50,183 bases of DNA from Chloroflexota bacterium (GTDB lineage: Bacteria > Chloroflexota > Dehalococcoidia > JACPPY01): positions 1 through 50,183 of the forward strand of contig JACPPY010000025.1 of NCBI GenBank assembly GCA_016190755.1, read 5' to 3'. A model generated the notes under the pieces. That model did no database searches. It was not told the origin of the DNA and was given only the letters and a program-made list of their open reading frames with translations. Shown here piece after piece: positions 19,868-29,121 of the stretch; position 1 is the stretch's first letter, and every line of letters begins with the position of its first letter. A program made the translations under genes and the position numbers.

Positions 19868-20053
19868 TTCTCTGCTGTGCTCCTCATAGATTCAGGTCAC
19901 AGGTCATTTATGAGTAGCTGTCCCGTTTCTAGAATAGACAGGCGCTAAGGCACCTGTCCAGCAATCTCCTGCTTCGATGCCTAGTGTCTGCTATCCCCGG
20001 CGCAAGGATACCAGGCATGGCGGTTGGATCGAGTTGTGACTGCGCCGGGTTGC

Positions 20054-20215
20054 TTAACGCCGGACCAGACGGAGTATCAGCGTGACGATTAGCAGGGCAA
20101 GGAATATCCAGAACAGGATGATTGCAATGCTCTTTGCGGCTTCGACTACGCCGATGAAACCGAATATGCCTGCTATGATGGCTATGATGAGGAATAACAA
20201 TATCAGTCCTATCAC
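20054..20215 (-). CDS. DUF1328-like 53-aa membrane protein, GTG start (not in supplied ORF track)
   Basis: VIGLILLFLIIAIIAGIFGFIGVVEAAKSIAIILFWIFLALLIVTLILRLVRR. Confidence 0.8.
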   Translation of the reverse strand: MIGLILLFLIIAIIAGIFGFIGVVEAAKSIAIILFWIFLALLIVTLILRLVRR

Positions 20216-20418
20216 GGTGACCTCCGTAGAATGACGATATTCGAGACTCTTCTACTGGAGCCTCAGCATTATGCTACGACGTTTCCTACATAAAACACAT
20301 ACGTAAACACACGTAACTTCGTAGAGCGGTACACGTATCGCGACTAGTGCTTTGCTGTAGTTTTCGTGTGTAGTCTGCACCCTCCTGGGTCCCGGCGATG
20401 ATCTTGGCCACGATTTTC

Positions 20419-21922
20419 CTACAGCTTTTTCAAGTTCCTTACTGCTGGGCTCTGGATGACCTCGCCGTTATAGTCGTATCGCGAGCCGTGGCATGGGCAG
20501 TCCCATGAGCGCTCCGCGTTATTCCATGTCACTACGCAGCCCATATGCGTGCAAGATGGGCTGACCTTATGGATGACTCCCTGCTCATCCTTGAAAGCTG
20601 CTACAATCTTCCCTTCTGCTCTCACAAGCTTTGCTTCCCCCGCTTTCAGTTCGGACACGTCCTGTTTCGGCTTGGGCAAGCGGTCTATAACGTAGTGACG
20701 AACATAATCGAGTCCAAGATCAACGGCGGTCTTTCCGGCGGCACGCGGCTTGAAGTGGGCCGGATCGTATACCGGCGCCCAGGGATTGCTCCTGCCCTGC
20801 ACCAGGTCTGAGAGTATCATGGCAGCTGCCGTACCATTGGTCATTCCCCATTTGCAAAAGCCAGTTGCGACGTATATTCGGGCCTGGGGGTCTGACAGCT
20901 TACCTATGTAAGGTACGTGGCCAGGTGTGATATTGTCCTGCGTGGACCAACGGTATTCGATGGAGCGCAGGTTGTATATCCGTCGCGCCGATTCCTCCAG
21001 TTTTCGGTAGCACTCGACAGTGTCCCCGAAATGGCCCGTGTTGTGGGCCCTATTCGTGACAAGCACTACTTCGCCGCCATTAACACGTTGCGAGCGCAAT
21101 GAAAGGCTTTCTTGCTCCGACCCAATGAACATGCCTTCGGGGAAAGGCTGGTCCAGGCGCACTGCCAGAACATAAGAACGGCTCGGAACTATCCTGGAGT
21201 AGTAGAATCCTCCTCTGTCGACGATGGGAAAGTGCGTAGCGACAATCACGTGCTTGGCTACCACGCTCCCCCTTGTCTGTTTGGACATTATATGGCCCAT
21301 CTCCTTCCAGGCCCAAGGCACGAGTTTGCTCGAAGAGAAAGCTACCATCGCCGGGAATGTGTGAAGCCAGGGCCAGCAGATACTTGCGTGGGTGGAATTG
21401 GGCTTGATTGTCGAAACGTATTGCACCGAAGGTTGCGAAAGGCAAGGGCGGGTGTTCGACAAAGGAAGCCGGCAGGCCGAGGCTTCGGGCGGCGTCCACC
21501 TCTTGTTCTATCTTGTTTCGATGTTCGGGCGTTAGCGCATAGGTGTATGCCGGCTTCCTCACGAAATCGCAGTCAATGCCCTTATCACGTACCAGCGAAG
21601 CCACCTTCTCAATCGCGGTTTGATTTGCCTGCGCGTACTGTTGAGCCCGTTCTTGCCCAAAAGAGTCCAAGAGCTCTTTGTAAATGCGCCTGTGCAATGA
21701 TGTCAACTTGGCTGTTGTACGTCCCGAGACGCCTTCAGCGATCCTTCGCGACTCAACGACGGCAACATTCAACCCGGACTGTTTAAGCAGAAGTGCGGCC
21801 GTGATGCCGACCAAGCCACCCCCAAGTATGGCTACCTCAGTAGAGATATTCCCTTGAAGCGAAGAGTAGGAGGTGGGGGGTGTGGTCGCAATCCACAGGG
21901 ATTCATGCCTATACATTGGTAT
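20419..21922 (-). pseudogene. FAD-dependent oxidoreductase with C-terminal Rieske domain, split by +1 frameshift (or sequencing indel)
   Basis: N-part VAILGGGLVGITAALLLKQSGLNVAVVE; C-part CTHMGCVVTWN...CPCHGSRYD; frames join at the 5-C run 21268-21272. Confidence 0.85.
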
Positions 21923-22064
21923 ATCCTTTCCCTGGATATTGGTCGGGAATTCCTTGGGGCCTAAATACCATCGTCTCATATCCCCACCATAGTGTAGAGA
22001 GATTCCATGCGCGGACGAAATGCGTAGCTGTACTTAACCGACGGTAAGAATTGCCCCTATACTG

Positions 22065-22170
22065 ATCCCAAAGTGAAAGGCGCACTGTTTCTATTACTCG
22101 AAGGGGCTGCGCCCCTTCGTTCACTCCTCGCTCAGGCTAGAGATCTGCCTCCTGGGAGAGTATAAGGGTT
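22065..22170 (+). repeat. Dispersed intergenic repeat, copy C
   Basis: CCCAAAGTGAAAGGCGCACTGTTTCTATTACTCGAAGGGGCTGCGCCCCTTCGTTCACTCCTCGCTCAGGCTAGAGATCTGCCTCC. Confidence 0.78.
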
Positions 22171-22187
22171 CCGTCGCTTTTCTCACG

Positions 22188-25100
22188 CTACTCAGCATGG
22201 AGCACGCACACCGGGAACGTTGCCAGAGCGTCAGCCACGAGCAACTGTGGCCCTGATGACCTGCCCAGGACGGATAGCAGTTCGCCCGTGAAGATGTTGC
22301 GGTATTTTCTATTTGTTCCTGACCTTCCACCTGGTGCAAGCCACGTGTCACCCCATATTTGTGGTCCGACGGGTAACTCAGCAGTCTTCCGTGTAAGCTC
22401 GGCGGGCAGCCTTGGTACGATGACCAGCATTTCACTAGAGTCCTTCACCCAGGCAAAGGCACATACATGAGACTTCTTTGCCCCCTCAGCTTTGAGGGGC
22501 ACGTACGTTCCCTCATCAAAGAAATCCGGATGCCCGCGCCGATAGGTCAGCGCTTTCCAGATGACATAAAGCTTTATGTTACCGTCTTCCATTGTGTCGA
22601 CAAGTCGCTCCGCGATGGGGAGATGACCACCCATGCTGGCTGCCTTTTGCTCCATGTCCTTTATGAACTCCATTCTGCTGCGGAAATCAATTTCCTTTCG
22701 ATTGTCCGGGTCTACCAGGCTGTAGTCCCACATCTCGCAGCCCCGGTATACGTCCGGGGCGCCAGGCGAAAGCAGCTTCAAAACGGTTTGGGAAAGCGAA
22801 TTATACATGCCGCAACGGGAGACGATCTTGTTGAAGCGCTCGAAGTCCACAAGGAACGGGTTAGAGTTTGAGGAGTCCAGTATGGCCGATATGAACCTGG
22901 CAACATCCTCCTCGTAATATATGTTTGGGCTCACCCAACTGGTGTGGACCTTGGCCTCCCTAAGGGCTTTGCGTAGATATTCTTGAATGCGCCGCAGGTA
23001 TTGTGTCCGCTGCTGATCGTCCATTTGCACCGGCGGGTACGTGCCAAGGAGGGCTTGGTATAACATGTATTCCTCGTTCCTATCTGGAACGGGCGCGTCA
23101 CTTATGGTGGACTTCTTCTTCCGGTTCAGCCTGCTCCACCTGTCAAGAGCGGCCCTCCATTCCCCAGGCGTTTCGGAGAGCACGTCTATTCGTGTACGGA
23201 CGTCCTCGCTCCGCTTCGAATCGTGAGTGGATGTTGCAAGCAGGGAATGTGGCATAACTTTTTGGCGTTCCATGTTATTCAGGTGAAACTCATCAACATC
23301 AATGCCGAATTGTTTCGGACTTCCGCCGACCTCATTGAGGGACATAAGAGGGTTATAAATATAAAAGGCTGTGTCCTCCATGCCCTTGGCCATGGCAGCA
23401 CTGGTAACCTGTTGAAAGTGCATCACGAAGTGGCGCTCCTGATTCCGTCCCACTGTATTCATATGTGCGCGGTGCTTCAGAAGCAGCGCATCGCGCAAAA
23501 AGTCAAACAGCGAGGCGCTGAGGGCCGGGTTGCGCTTCCTGGCCTCGGTGACGGAAACGCGTATGATGCGGCTGTCTTCTTTATCAATGATGTCTGCCGG
23601 TGCATCGATATACGTACGGTACACAGGAAAACAGGCAATGACCTCAGCGATGGCGTCTTTGAGGCTGTTGAGAGTAAAGTCCCTGAAATGCCGGCTTCGC
23701 TCGGATACCCCGTCCAACTGATGGGCGAGCATGTTGATGTCGGCGGATAGAGACGTAGTCAAGATAAGCTTTTTGGATTGGTACAGTATGTCCTTGAAGT
23801 CATCGTGCACACCTGTGAAGCGCTCGTAGGTGCTCAGAATAAGCCGTGCATTCTTTCTGTTAACGAAAATGCCGTTTACGAGCGAGCCAAACTCGTAGCC
23901 AGTAGTCCCGTTCACCGGCCAGCCCGCACGCAGGATTTCCTTATCACCAAGTATCTTTTCTACTACGATGAAAAGCGGTTGGACAATCATGCATCGCCGG
24001 TCGGCGGTATTAGGCTCAACAGGTTTGCCATGATTTGACTGACCATCCAACGCGCCCGTTCTGCCTTGTGCCTGGCAAACCACATTCGAGTAGGCATTCT
24101 GGAGACGGGCCAAATATCCGGCAGGGTCGAAGAGCCCATCTATATGGTCTATCCTCACGCCAGCAACTTTACCTTCAACCAGAAGGCGCAAGAGGAGCTT
24201 ATGAGTCAGGTCGAAGACCTGAGGGTTTTCCACGCGCAACGCGATCAACTCATTTATGTCGAAAAACCGCCGGTAGTTGATCTCGTCCCAGGCCACGCGC
24301 CAGTAGCTCAGGCGATAGGCTTGAGCCTCCAGGAGTTCATGAAGACGGTCGAAGCTGGAGCACCGGCGTGGCGTGCCGTTGTATTTTCGGACCGTTTCGT
24401 CCAGGGCCGATCTTACCGTAGCGTTCCTCTGGTAAAGGTTCCACAGCCGGTTCTTCACGATCTCCTTTTCTCTCTGCCGTTCGCTGACGTGGGCCTCATC
24501 AGTCCGGCTACGGTCAGGCAGGTTGCCGCAGGCGGTAGCTATGCTTTGCAATTCCATATAGTCGGTATCCTTGTCTCCAAGGGCTTGCTGCAGCCTCTCA
24601 AGACAGGGTATGAGCACCATGACCGTGGTTTTCGGGTCGATCGGAAACCGGTGCTGCTTGTGGGCGATGACGAATTTGCCCTGGTCGAAAGCAAGGCCGA
24701 TGCCTCCTTGTTCGAGCACCTGACCGTACTGGTCTTCCAGTATCGGCAACAACAACTTCAGCCTGAGCTCGGGCTTGATGGGATACCAATCTATATCGAA
24801 GAATGTGGCGTAGGGTGAACTGGGCCCGTTCTCGAGGACATCGGTCAACCACACGTTGTCGAATATGCTCATATGGTTGGGCACGAAGTCAATTATGTGC
24901 TCCATATTGTATCTATGGAGTTCCTCAATGAACTCCTCGTACTCCATTTCCGATCCGATCTCAGGGTTGATGGTGTTGTGATCAGTAATGGCGTACCCGT
25001 GTGAGCTATCGGGCCGTGTTTTCAAGTATGGAGAGGCATAGACATGGCTAATGCCCAGGTCATGAAGGTATGGCACCAGCTTGGTGGCATCGCGGAATGT

Positions 25101-25199
25101 AAAGGACCGGTTGAATTGGAGGCGATACGTGGATACAGGATACCGTTTAGGCTTGGTGGTCCCCGTTTCAAGTCTGTCTGGGCTTGTGCGCGTCAGCAT
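22188..25199 (-). CDS. treY: Malto-oligosyltrehalose synthase
   Basis: YPVSTYRLQFNRSFTFRDATKLVPYLHDLGISHVYASPYLKTRPDSSHGYAITDHNTINPEIG; VRIDHIDGLFDP; KLLSPGAPDVYRGCEMWDYSLVDPDNR. Confidence 0.96.
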   Translation of the reverse strand: MLTRTSPDRLETGTTKPKRYPVSTYRLQFNRSFTFRDATKLVPYLHDLGISHVYASPYLKTRPDSSHGYAITDHNTINPEIGSEMEYEEFIEELHRYNMEHIIDFVPNHMSIFDNVWLTDVLENGPSSPYATFFDIDWYPIKPELRLKLLLPILEDQYGQVLEQGGIGLAFDQGKFVIAHKQHRFPIDPKTTVMVLIPCLERLQQALGDKDTDYMELQSIATACGNLPDRSRTDEAHVSERQREKEIVKNRLWNLYQRNATVRSALDETVRKYNGTPRRCSSFDRLHELLEAQAYRLSYWRVAWDEINYRRFFDINELIALRVENPQVFDLTHKLLLRLLVEGKVAGVRIDHIDGLFDPAGYLARLQNAYSNVVCQAQGRTGALDGQSNHGKPVEPNTADRRCMIVQPLFIVVEKILGDKEILRAGWPVNGTTGYEFGSLVNGIFVNRKNARLILSTYERFTGVHDDFKDILYQSKKLILTTSLSADINMLAHQLDGVSERSRHFRDFTLNSLKDAIAEVIACFPVYRTYIDAPADIIDKEDSRIIRVSVTEARKRNPALSASLFDFLRDALLLKHRAHMNTVGRNQERHFVMHFQQVTSAAMAKGMEDTAFYIYNPLMSLNEVGGSPKQFGIDVDEFHLNNMERQKVMPHSLLATSTHDSKRSEDVRTRIDVLSETPGEWRAALDRWSRLNRKKKSTISDAPVPDRNEEYMLYQALLGTYPPVQMDDQQRTQYLRRIQEYLRKALREAKVHTSWVSPNIYYEEDVARFISAILDSSNSNPFLVDFERFNKIVSRCGMYNSLSQTVLKLLSPGAPDVYRGCEMWDYSLVDPDNRKEIDFRSRMEFIKDMEQKAASMGGHLPIAERLVDTMEDGNIKLYVIWKALTYRRGHPDFFDEGTYVPLKAEGAKKSHVCAFAWVKDSSEMLVIVPRLPAELTRKTAELPVGPQIWGDTWLAPGGRSGTNRKYRNIFTGELLSVLGRSSGPQLLVADALATFPVCVLHAE

Positions 25200-25327
25200 G
25201 GTACTATCTTTAGAGTACCATTGATCACGGCAGCTTGCGCAACCTTTTATGTGTATGAGAGCAGGGTCATGCTGTTCTTAGATAGGACAGAATGAGGATA
25301 TGGAGAATGCATTACCGTGACATACGA

Positions 25328-25900
25328 TCAAGTGCCAGGTTGAACGCCCAATGACTGTATAACCCATGGTGTGATAAACGCTTCGATAGCCGCGGCAACC
25401 AGGAGTGCCGGAACCACGACAACCACATAAACCCTGACGGCATAGGTGAAACCATCTGAGATGGAGACGCTCCGGTTGCCTGCGACCCTACTCCATAACC
25501 TGGCTCCCAGCGATAGCCCTGCGCCGGCGGCCAATAGCACCGCTGGTATTTCTATTACACCGTGCGGCACAAGTGCGGCAATGGCAAGCATTGGGGAATC
25601 TGCGTAGTGAATCACAAACCCAAGAAGAAAACCGTTCGTCACTACGAAAAAGGCAGGAAGTATGCCGAAGATTATGCCTCCCAGTGAGATGGCAAGCGCC
25701 TTGATGGCGTTATTAAGGAAGATAGCCATGAAGAGAAGCAGCGGAGATAGCCCGCTCAGGCTGCCGGCGACCGTTCTCAGCAATGCCTGTATGTCGTGTG
25801 CTTTCAACCAGGACGTACCGAAGAATCCCATGGCACCGGTGACCAAAAAGAGAAATGTCGCCAGCAGGACTGCTTTTCGTGGAAAACGGGATAACAACAC
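25328..25900 (-). CDS. SpoIIM/DUF95-family membrane protein
   Basis: FLNNAIKALAISLGGIIFGILPAFFVVTNGFLLG...VPHGVIEIPAVLLAAGAGL. Confidence 0.85.
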   Translation of the reverse strand: MLLSRFPRKAVLLATFLFLVTGAMGFFGTSWLKAHDIQALLRTVAGSLSGLSPLLLFMAIFLNNAIKALAISLGGIIFGILPAFFVVTNGFLLGFVIHYADSPMLAIAALVPHGVIEIPAVLLAAGAGLSLGARLWSRVAGNRSVSISDGFTYAVRVYVVVVVPALLVAAAIEAFITPWVIQSLGVQPGT

Positions 25901-26928
25901 TAGGCTGGCCTGCTGGCACGATCATTGTTTTCTGTCACCTGACAGAATGGCGCCAATGGTTCCACGACCACCACGCGCTCAATTCCACCCAGGTCCAAGC
26001 ATGATGAGACGTGACAGCCGGGCAAACTTTCGGCGGCTAGGGACATAACGCCCGGCGCCTGCCCGCATCCGACTTCCAGAAGCATTGTGCCTCTGGGCCG
26101 AAGCCATGATGCGGACTGGGCAAGAAGACGCGACACGTGCTCAAGTCCCGAATCTCCGCCATCCAGCGCCAGGAAAGGCTCAAAGCGCGAAACCTCGGGC
26201 GCCAGGTGAGATATTTCGCCTCGTTGTATGTACGGGAGGTTGGCCACCATGATATCTACCGCGCATGGAAGAGCTTGCAGTAGGTCGCCGTGTACTATTT
26301 CGACCCGGGCCTCTACTCCATGCTTGCGGCAGTTCACTCCGGCTACCTCAAGGGCATCCATCGAGACATCGGCTGCGAACACGCGTGATTCGGGACATTG
26401 GACCGCCAATGCTATGGCTATGCATCCACTGCCGGTGCCAACATCTGCGATAACTGGAGGATGTCCCTGCCGGACTGCAAGAGCTCGTGCCACCTCAACG
26501 GCCTTCTCCACGAGCGTTTCAGTCTCAGGCCTCGGTATGAGGACCCTCTGGTCTACGTGGAAGCTCATCCCGTAGAACTCGCACTCCCCGAGGATATAAG
26601 CAAGCGGCTCCCGTACACTCCGCCGCTCCACAAAGGCAGTCAGCGTCCTGTATTGCCCTTCAGTTAGCGACCGGTCGGGCTCGAGATGCAGGCTGAGGCG
26701 CGTTGTGCCGAGAACATAACATAACAGTAGATCAGCCTCCATAAGAGGCTCTGCTACACCATAGGACGACAATGTGCTGGAGACTACACAGCGTGCCTGC
26801 GAAACAGTCATAGCTGGTGTTGTGCCGGGGGAATCATGACCTGCTGCCGACCTTCTGGTAGACGTGTTCAAGGTCTTTTGCCTGTTCGTTCGAGCTGAGG
26901 GCATCGATAAGTTCATCGATGCTGCCAT
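25900..26928 (-). CDS. prmC: Peptide chain release factor N5-glutamine methyltransferase; likely start near 26811
   Basis: YILGECEFYG..F.VDQRVLIPRPETETLVE, DVGTGSGCIAIALA, MVANLPYI. Confidence 0.94.
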   Translation of the reverse strand: MAASMNLSMPSARTNRQKTLNTSTRRSAAGHDSPGTTPAMTVSQARCVVSSTLSSYGVAEPLMEADLLLCYVLGTTRLSLHLEPDRSLTEGQYRTLTAFVERRSVREPLAYILGECEFYGMSFHVDQRVLIPRPETETLVEKAVEVARALAVRQGHPPVIADVGTGSGCIAIALAVQCPESRVFAADVSMDALEVAGVNCRKHGVEARVEIVHGDLLQALPCAVDIMVANLPYIQRGEISHLAPEVSRFEPFLALDGGDSGLEHVSRLLAQSASWLRPRGTMLLEVGCGQAPGVMSLAAESLPGCHVSSCLDLGGIERVVVVEPLAPFCQVTENNDRASRPA

Positions 26929-27922
26929 CCATTATTCGCGGCAGTCCATGCATGGTCACGCCAATACGATGGTCGGTAACTCTGTCTTGCGGGAAGTTGT
27001 ACGTGCGGATCTTCTCCGCCCTCTCTCCAGTTCCCACCTGAGAACGTCGCTCCTCGCTTAGCTCTTCCTGTCGCTCTCGCTGTTCCTTGTCCAGTATGCG
27101 AGCTCTGAGGACAGCCATCGCCTTGGCGCGGTTCTTGAGTTGCGACCGCTCATCCTGGCATGCGGCCATGATGCCCGTGGGTAAATGTATTATACGTACA
27201 GCCGTGGCCACCTTATTGACGTTTTGGCCACCAGCACCCCTAGAGTGGTAGAACTCTATCTTGAGGTCTTCCGGACGGATATCCAGTTCTTTTTCTTCCG
27301 CTTCAGGCAAGACAGCCACCGTCGCTGTTGAGGTATGTATTCTACCGGATGCCTCGGTAATGGGCACGCGCTGCACGCGATGTACACCGCGCTCGTACTT
27401 CAGTCTGCTGAAGGCACCACGTCCCCTGACCTCGAAAATTATCTCTTTGTATCCTCCACGTTCGCTTTCGCTGGAGTCGATAATCTCGGTCTGCCAACCC
27501 TTGCTCTGGGCATACCGCGTGTACATGCGGAAAAGGTCAGCGGCGAAGAGTCCCGCCTCCTGGCCTCCTGTTCCGGCACGAATTTCGACTATGACATCCT
27601 TCTCGTCGTTCGGGTCCTTGGGCAGCAGGGCAACCTTAAGCTCCTGTTGGAGCTTTTCCCGGCGCAACTCAAGGGATGCTATTTCTTCCCGGACAAGGTT
27701 GACCATCTCCTCGTCCAGCCTGGTGTCCAGCATCTCCTTGGTCTGTTCCAGGCTCCGTGATATAACCATGTACTCGCGGTACTTAGTCACCACGTCTTCG
27801 AGCCCTGCGCGCTCTCTGGCCACTTCTTGAAGGCGCGTTGGATCAGAGGATACCTGAGGATCGGCCATGAGCTGCGTCAGTTCCTCGTATCGTTTTTCGA
27901 GCAATTCCAATCTATCTATCAT
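26834..27922 (-). CDS. prfA: Peptide chain release factor 1
   Basis: RAGTGGQEAGLFAADLFRMY, HRVQRVP.TE..GRIHTSTATVAVLPE, GAGGQNVNKVATAVRI. Confidence 0.97.
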   Translation of the reverse strand: MIDRLELLEKRYEELTQLMADPQVSSDPTRLQEVARERAGLEDVVTKYREYMVISRSLEQTKEMLDTRLDEEMVNLVREEIASLELRREKLQQELKVALLPKDPNDEKDVIVEIRAGTGGQEAGLFAADLFRMYTRYAQSKGWQTEIIDSSESERGGYKEIIFEVRGRGAFSRLKYERGVHRVQRVPITEASGRIHTSTATVAVLPEAEEKELDIRPEDLKIEFYHSRGAGGQNVNKVATAVRIIHLPTGIMAACQDERSQLKNRAKAMAVLRARILDKEQRERQEELSEERRSQVGTGERAEKIRTYNFPQDRVTDHRIGVTMHGLPRIMDGSIDELIDALSSNEQAKDLEHVYQKVGSRS

Positions 27923-27992
27923 TGCGTGAGAATTATATCAGGTTTGTGCAGATTGGGCGCGGAAACAAGTTACACGGCACCCGTCAACGCGG

Positions 27993-29066
27993 CTACTGGC
28001 TTTGTTGGTGTGTCCCGGGCCACAGCCGGGCGCCCGGATCCAAACAAACCCCGCTGTCTATCTCAACATGGTCGCTGATGAAACATCGGCCTTCGGCCCG
28101 CACTCGATCGCCAAGGCGAGAGTTGTCGGCTATGACCGACCCCTGCACACTGCAACTATCTCCGATGCAACTATTCGGCCATATGACCGTCTCCCGGAGG
28201 ATTGAACCCGCGCCAACCCTGCAATCAGCACCAAGGACTACCGGGCCCACAAGCCGCACGCCAGAGCCAACCTCACAATTGTCGCCTATGACGACCGGGC
28301 CTGTGATATGGGCCGTGCGGTGTATAACAGTCCCTTTGCCGATCGTAGACTTTGCTTCCGCCTGTCGGTTGAGGAGGTCCAGGTTTAGTTGAAGGTATTT
28401 CTCGGGCGTCCCGATGTCTATCCAGTATCCATGTGTGTCATAACCGAAGACCGGCTCTCTGCTGCTGAGCAACGTTGGGAAAACATTGTGCTCGAACATG
28501 ACCTTGGATTGCTCCGGTATGAGATCCAGCACTTTGGGTTCGAGAACATATGTGCCGGCGTTAATCATGTTGCTCCGGGCTTCACCGGGTTTTGGCTTTT
28601 CAACGAACCGTTGTACTCTGTTTTGCGCATCCATCTCTACGACGCCATAGGCGCTGGGGTTTTCGACCGGCGTCAGAGCTATGGTGGCGGTGGATCCTAG
28701 GTGTGTATGATAGCGGACCATGTTCTTCAAATCGAACGGAGAGAAGATGTCCCCGTTCAGTACCAGGAACCGTCCGTCGAGGTGGCGGGCGGCGAGCTTG
28801 ACCGGGCCAGCTGTCCCCAATGGCTGGTCTTCCACACTGTATATGACCCTGATCCCGACCTTCGACCCATCGCCGAAGTATTCAACGACACCTTTGAATA
28901 GGTGCCCCAAGGCCAGTATTACTGTATCAACGTCATTATTCTTGAGGTGGCAAAGAACGTGTTCCAGGAATGGCCTGTTGAGTACCGGGACCATAGCCTT
29001 GGGCGTGTTGCAGGTCAGCGGGCGGAGCCGCGTGCCTTCTCCGCCAACCAGTAGGACAGCTTTCAC
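27993..29066 (-). CDS. Sugar-1-phosphate nucleotidyltransferase (mannose-1-P guanylyltransferase-like) with left-handed beta-helix domain
   Basis: MKAVLLVGGEGTRLRPLTCNTPKAMVPVLNRPFLEH; hexapeptide-like repeats at the C-terminus. Confidence 0.9.
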   Translation of the reverse strand: MKAVLLVGGEGTRLRPLTCNTPKAMVPVLNRPFLEHVLCHLKNNDVDTVILALGHLFKGVVEYFGDGSKVGIRVIYSVEDQPLGTAGPVKLAARHLDGRFLVLNGDIFSPFDLKNMVRYHTHLGSTATIALTPVENPSAYGVVEMDAQNRVQRFVEKPKPGEARSNMINAGTYVLEPKVLDLIPEQSKVMFEHNVFPTLLSSREPVFGYDTHGYWIDIGTPEKYLQLNLDLLNRQAEAKSTIGKGTVIHRTAHITGPVVIGDNCEVGSGVRLVGPVVLGADCRVGAGSILRETVIWPNSCIGDSCSVQGSVIADNSRLGDRVRAEGRCFISDHVEIDSGVCLDPGARLWPGTHQQSQ

Positions 29067-29121
29067 TTATATCTCCTTGGGCATTAATAATGTTCCAAAT
29101 TCGAGCGGGACCACGCCAGTT

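Noticed and set aside
23223-23750. 175-aa plus-strand ORF
   Set aside because: Antisense to treY, no domain features
24066-24818. 250-aa plus-strand ORF
   Set aside because: Antisense to treY; composition typical of shadow ORFs
27261-27830. 189-aa Ser/Arg-rich plus-strand ORF
   Set aside because: Antisense to prfA; Ser/Arg-rich composition typical of a shadow frame
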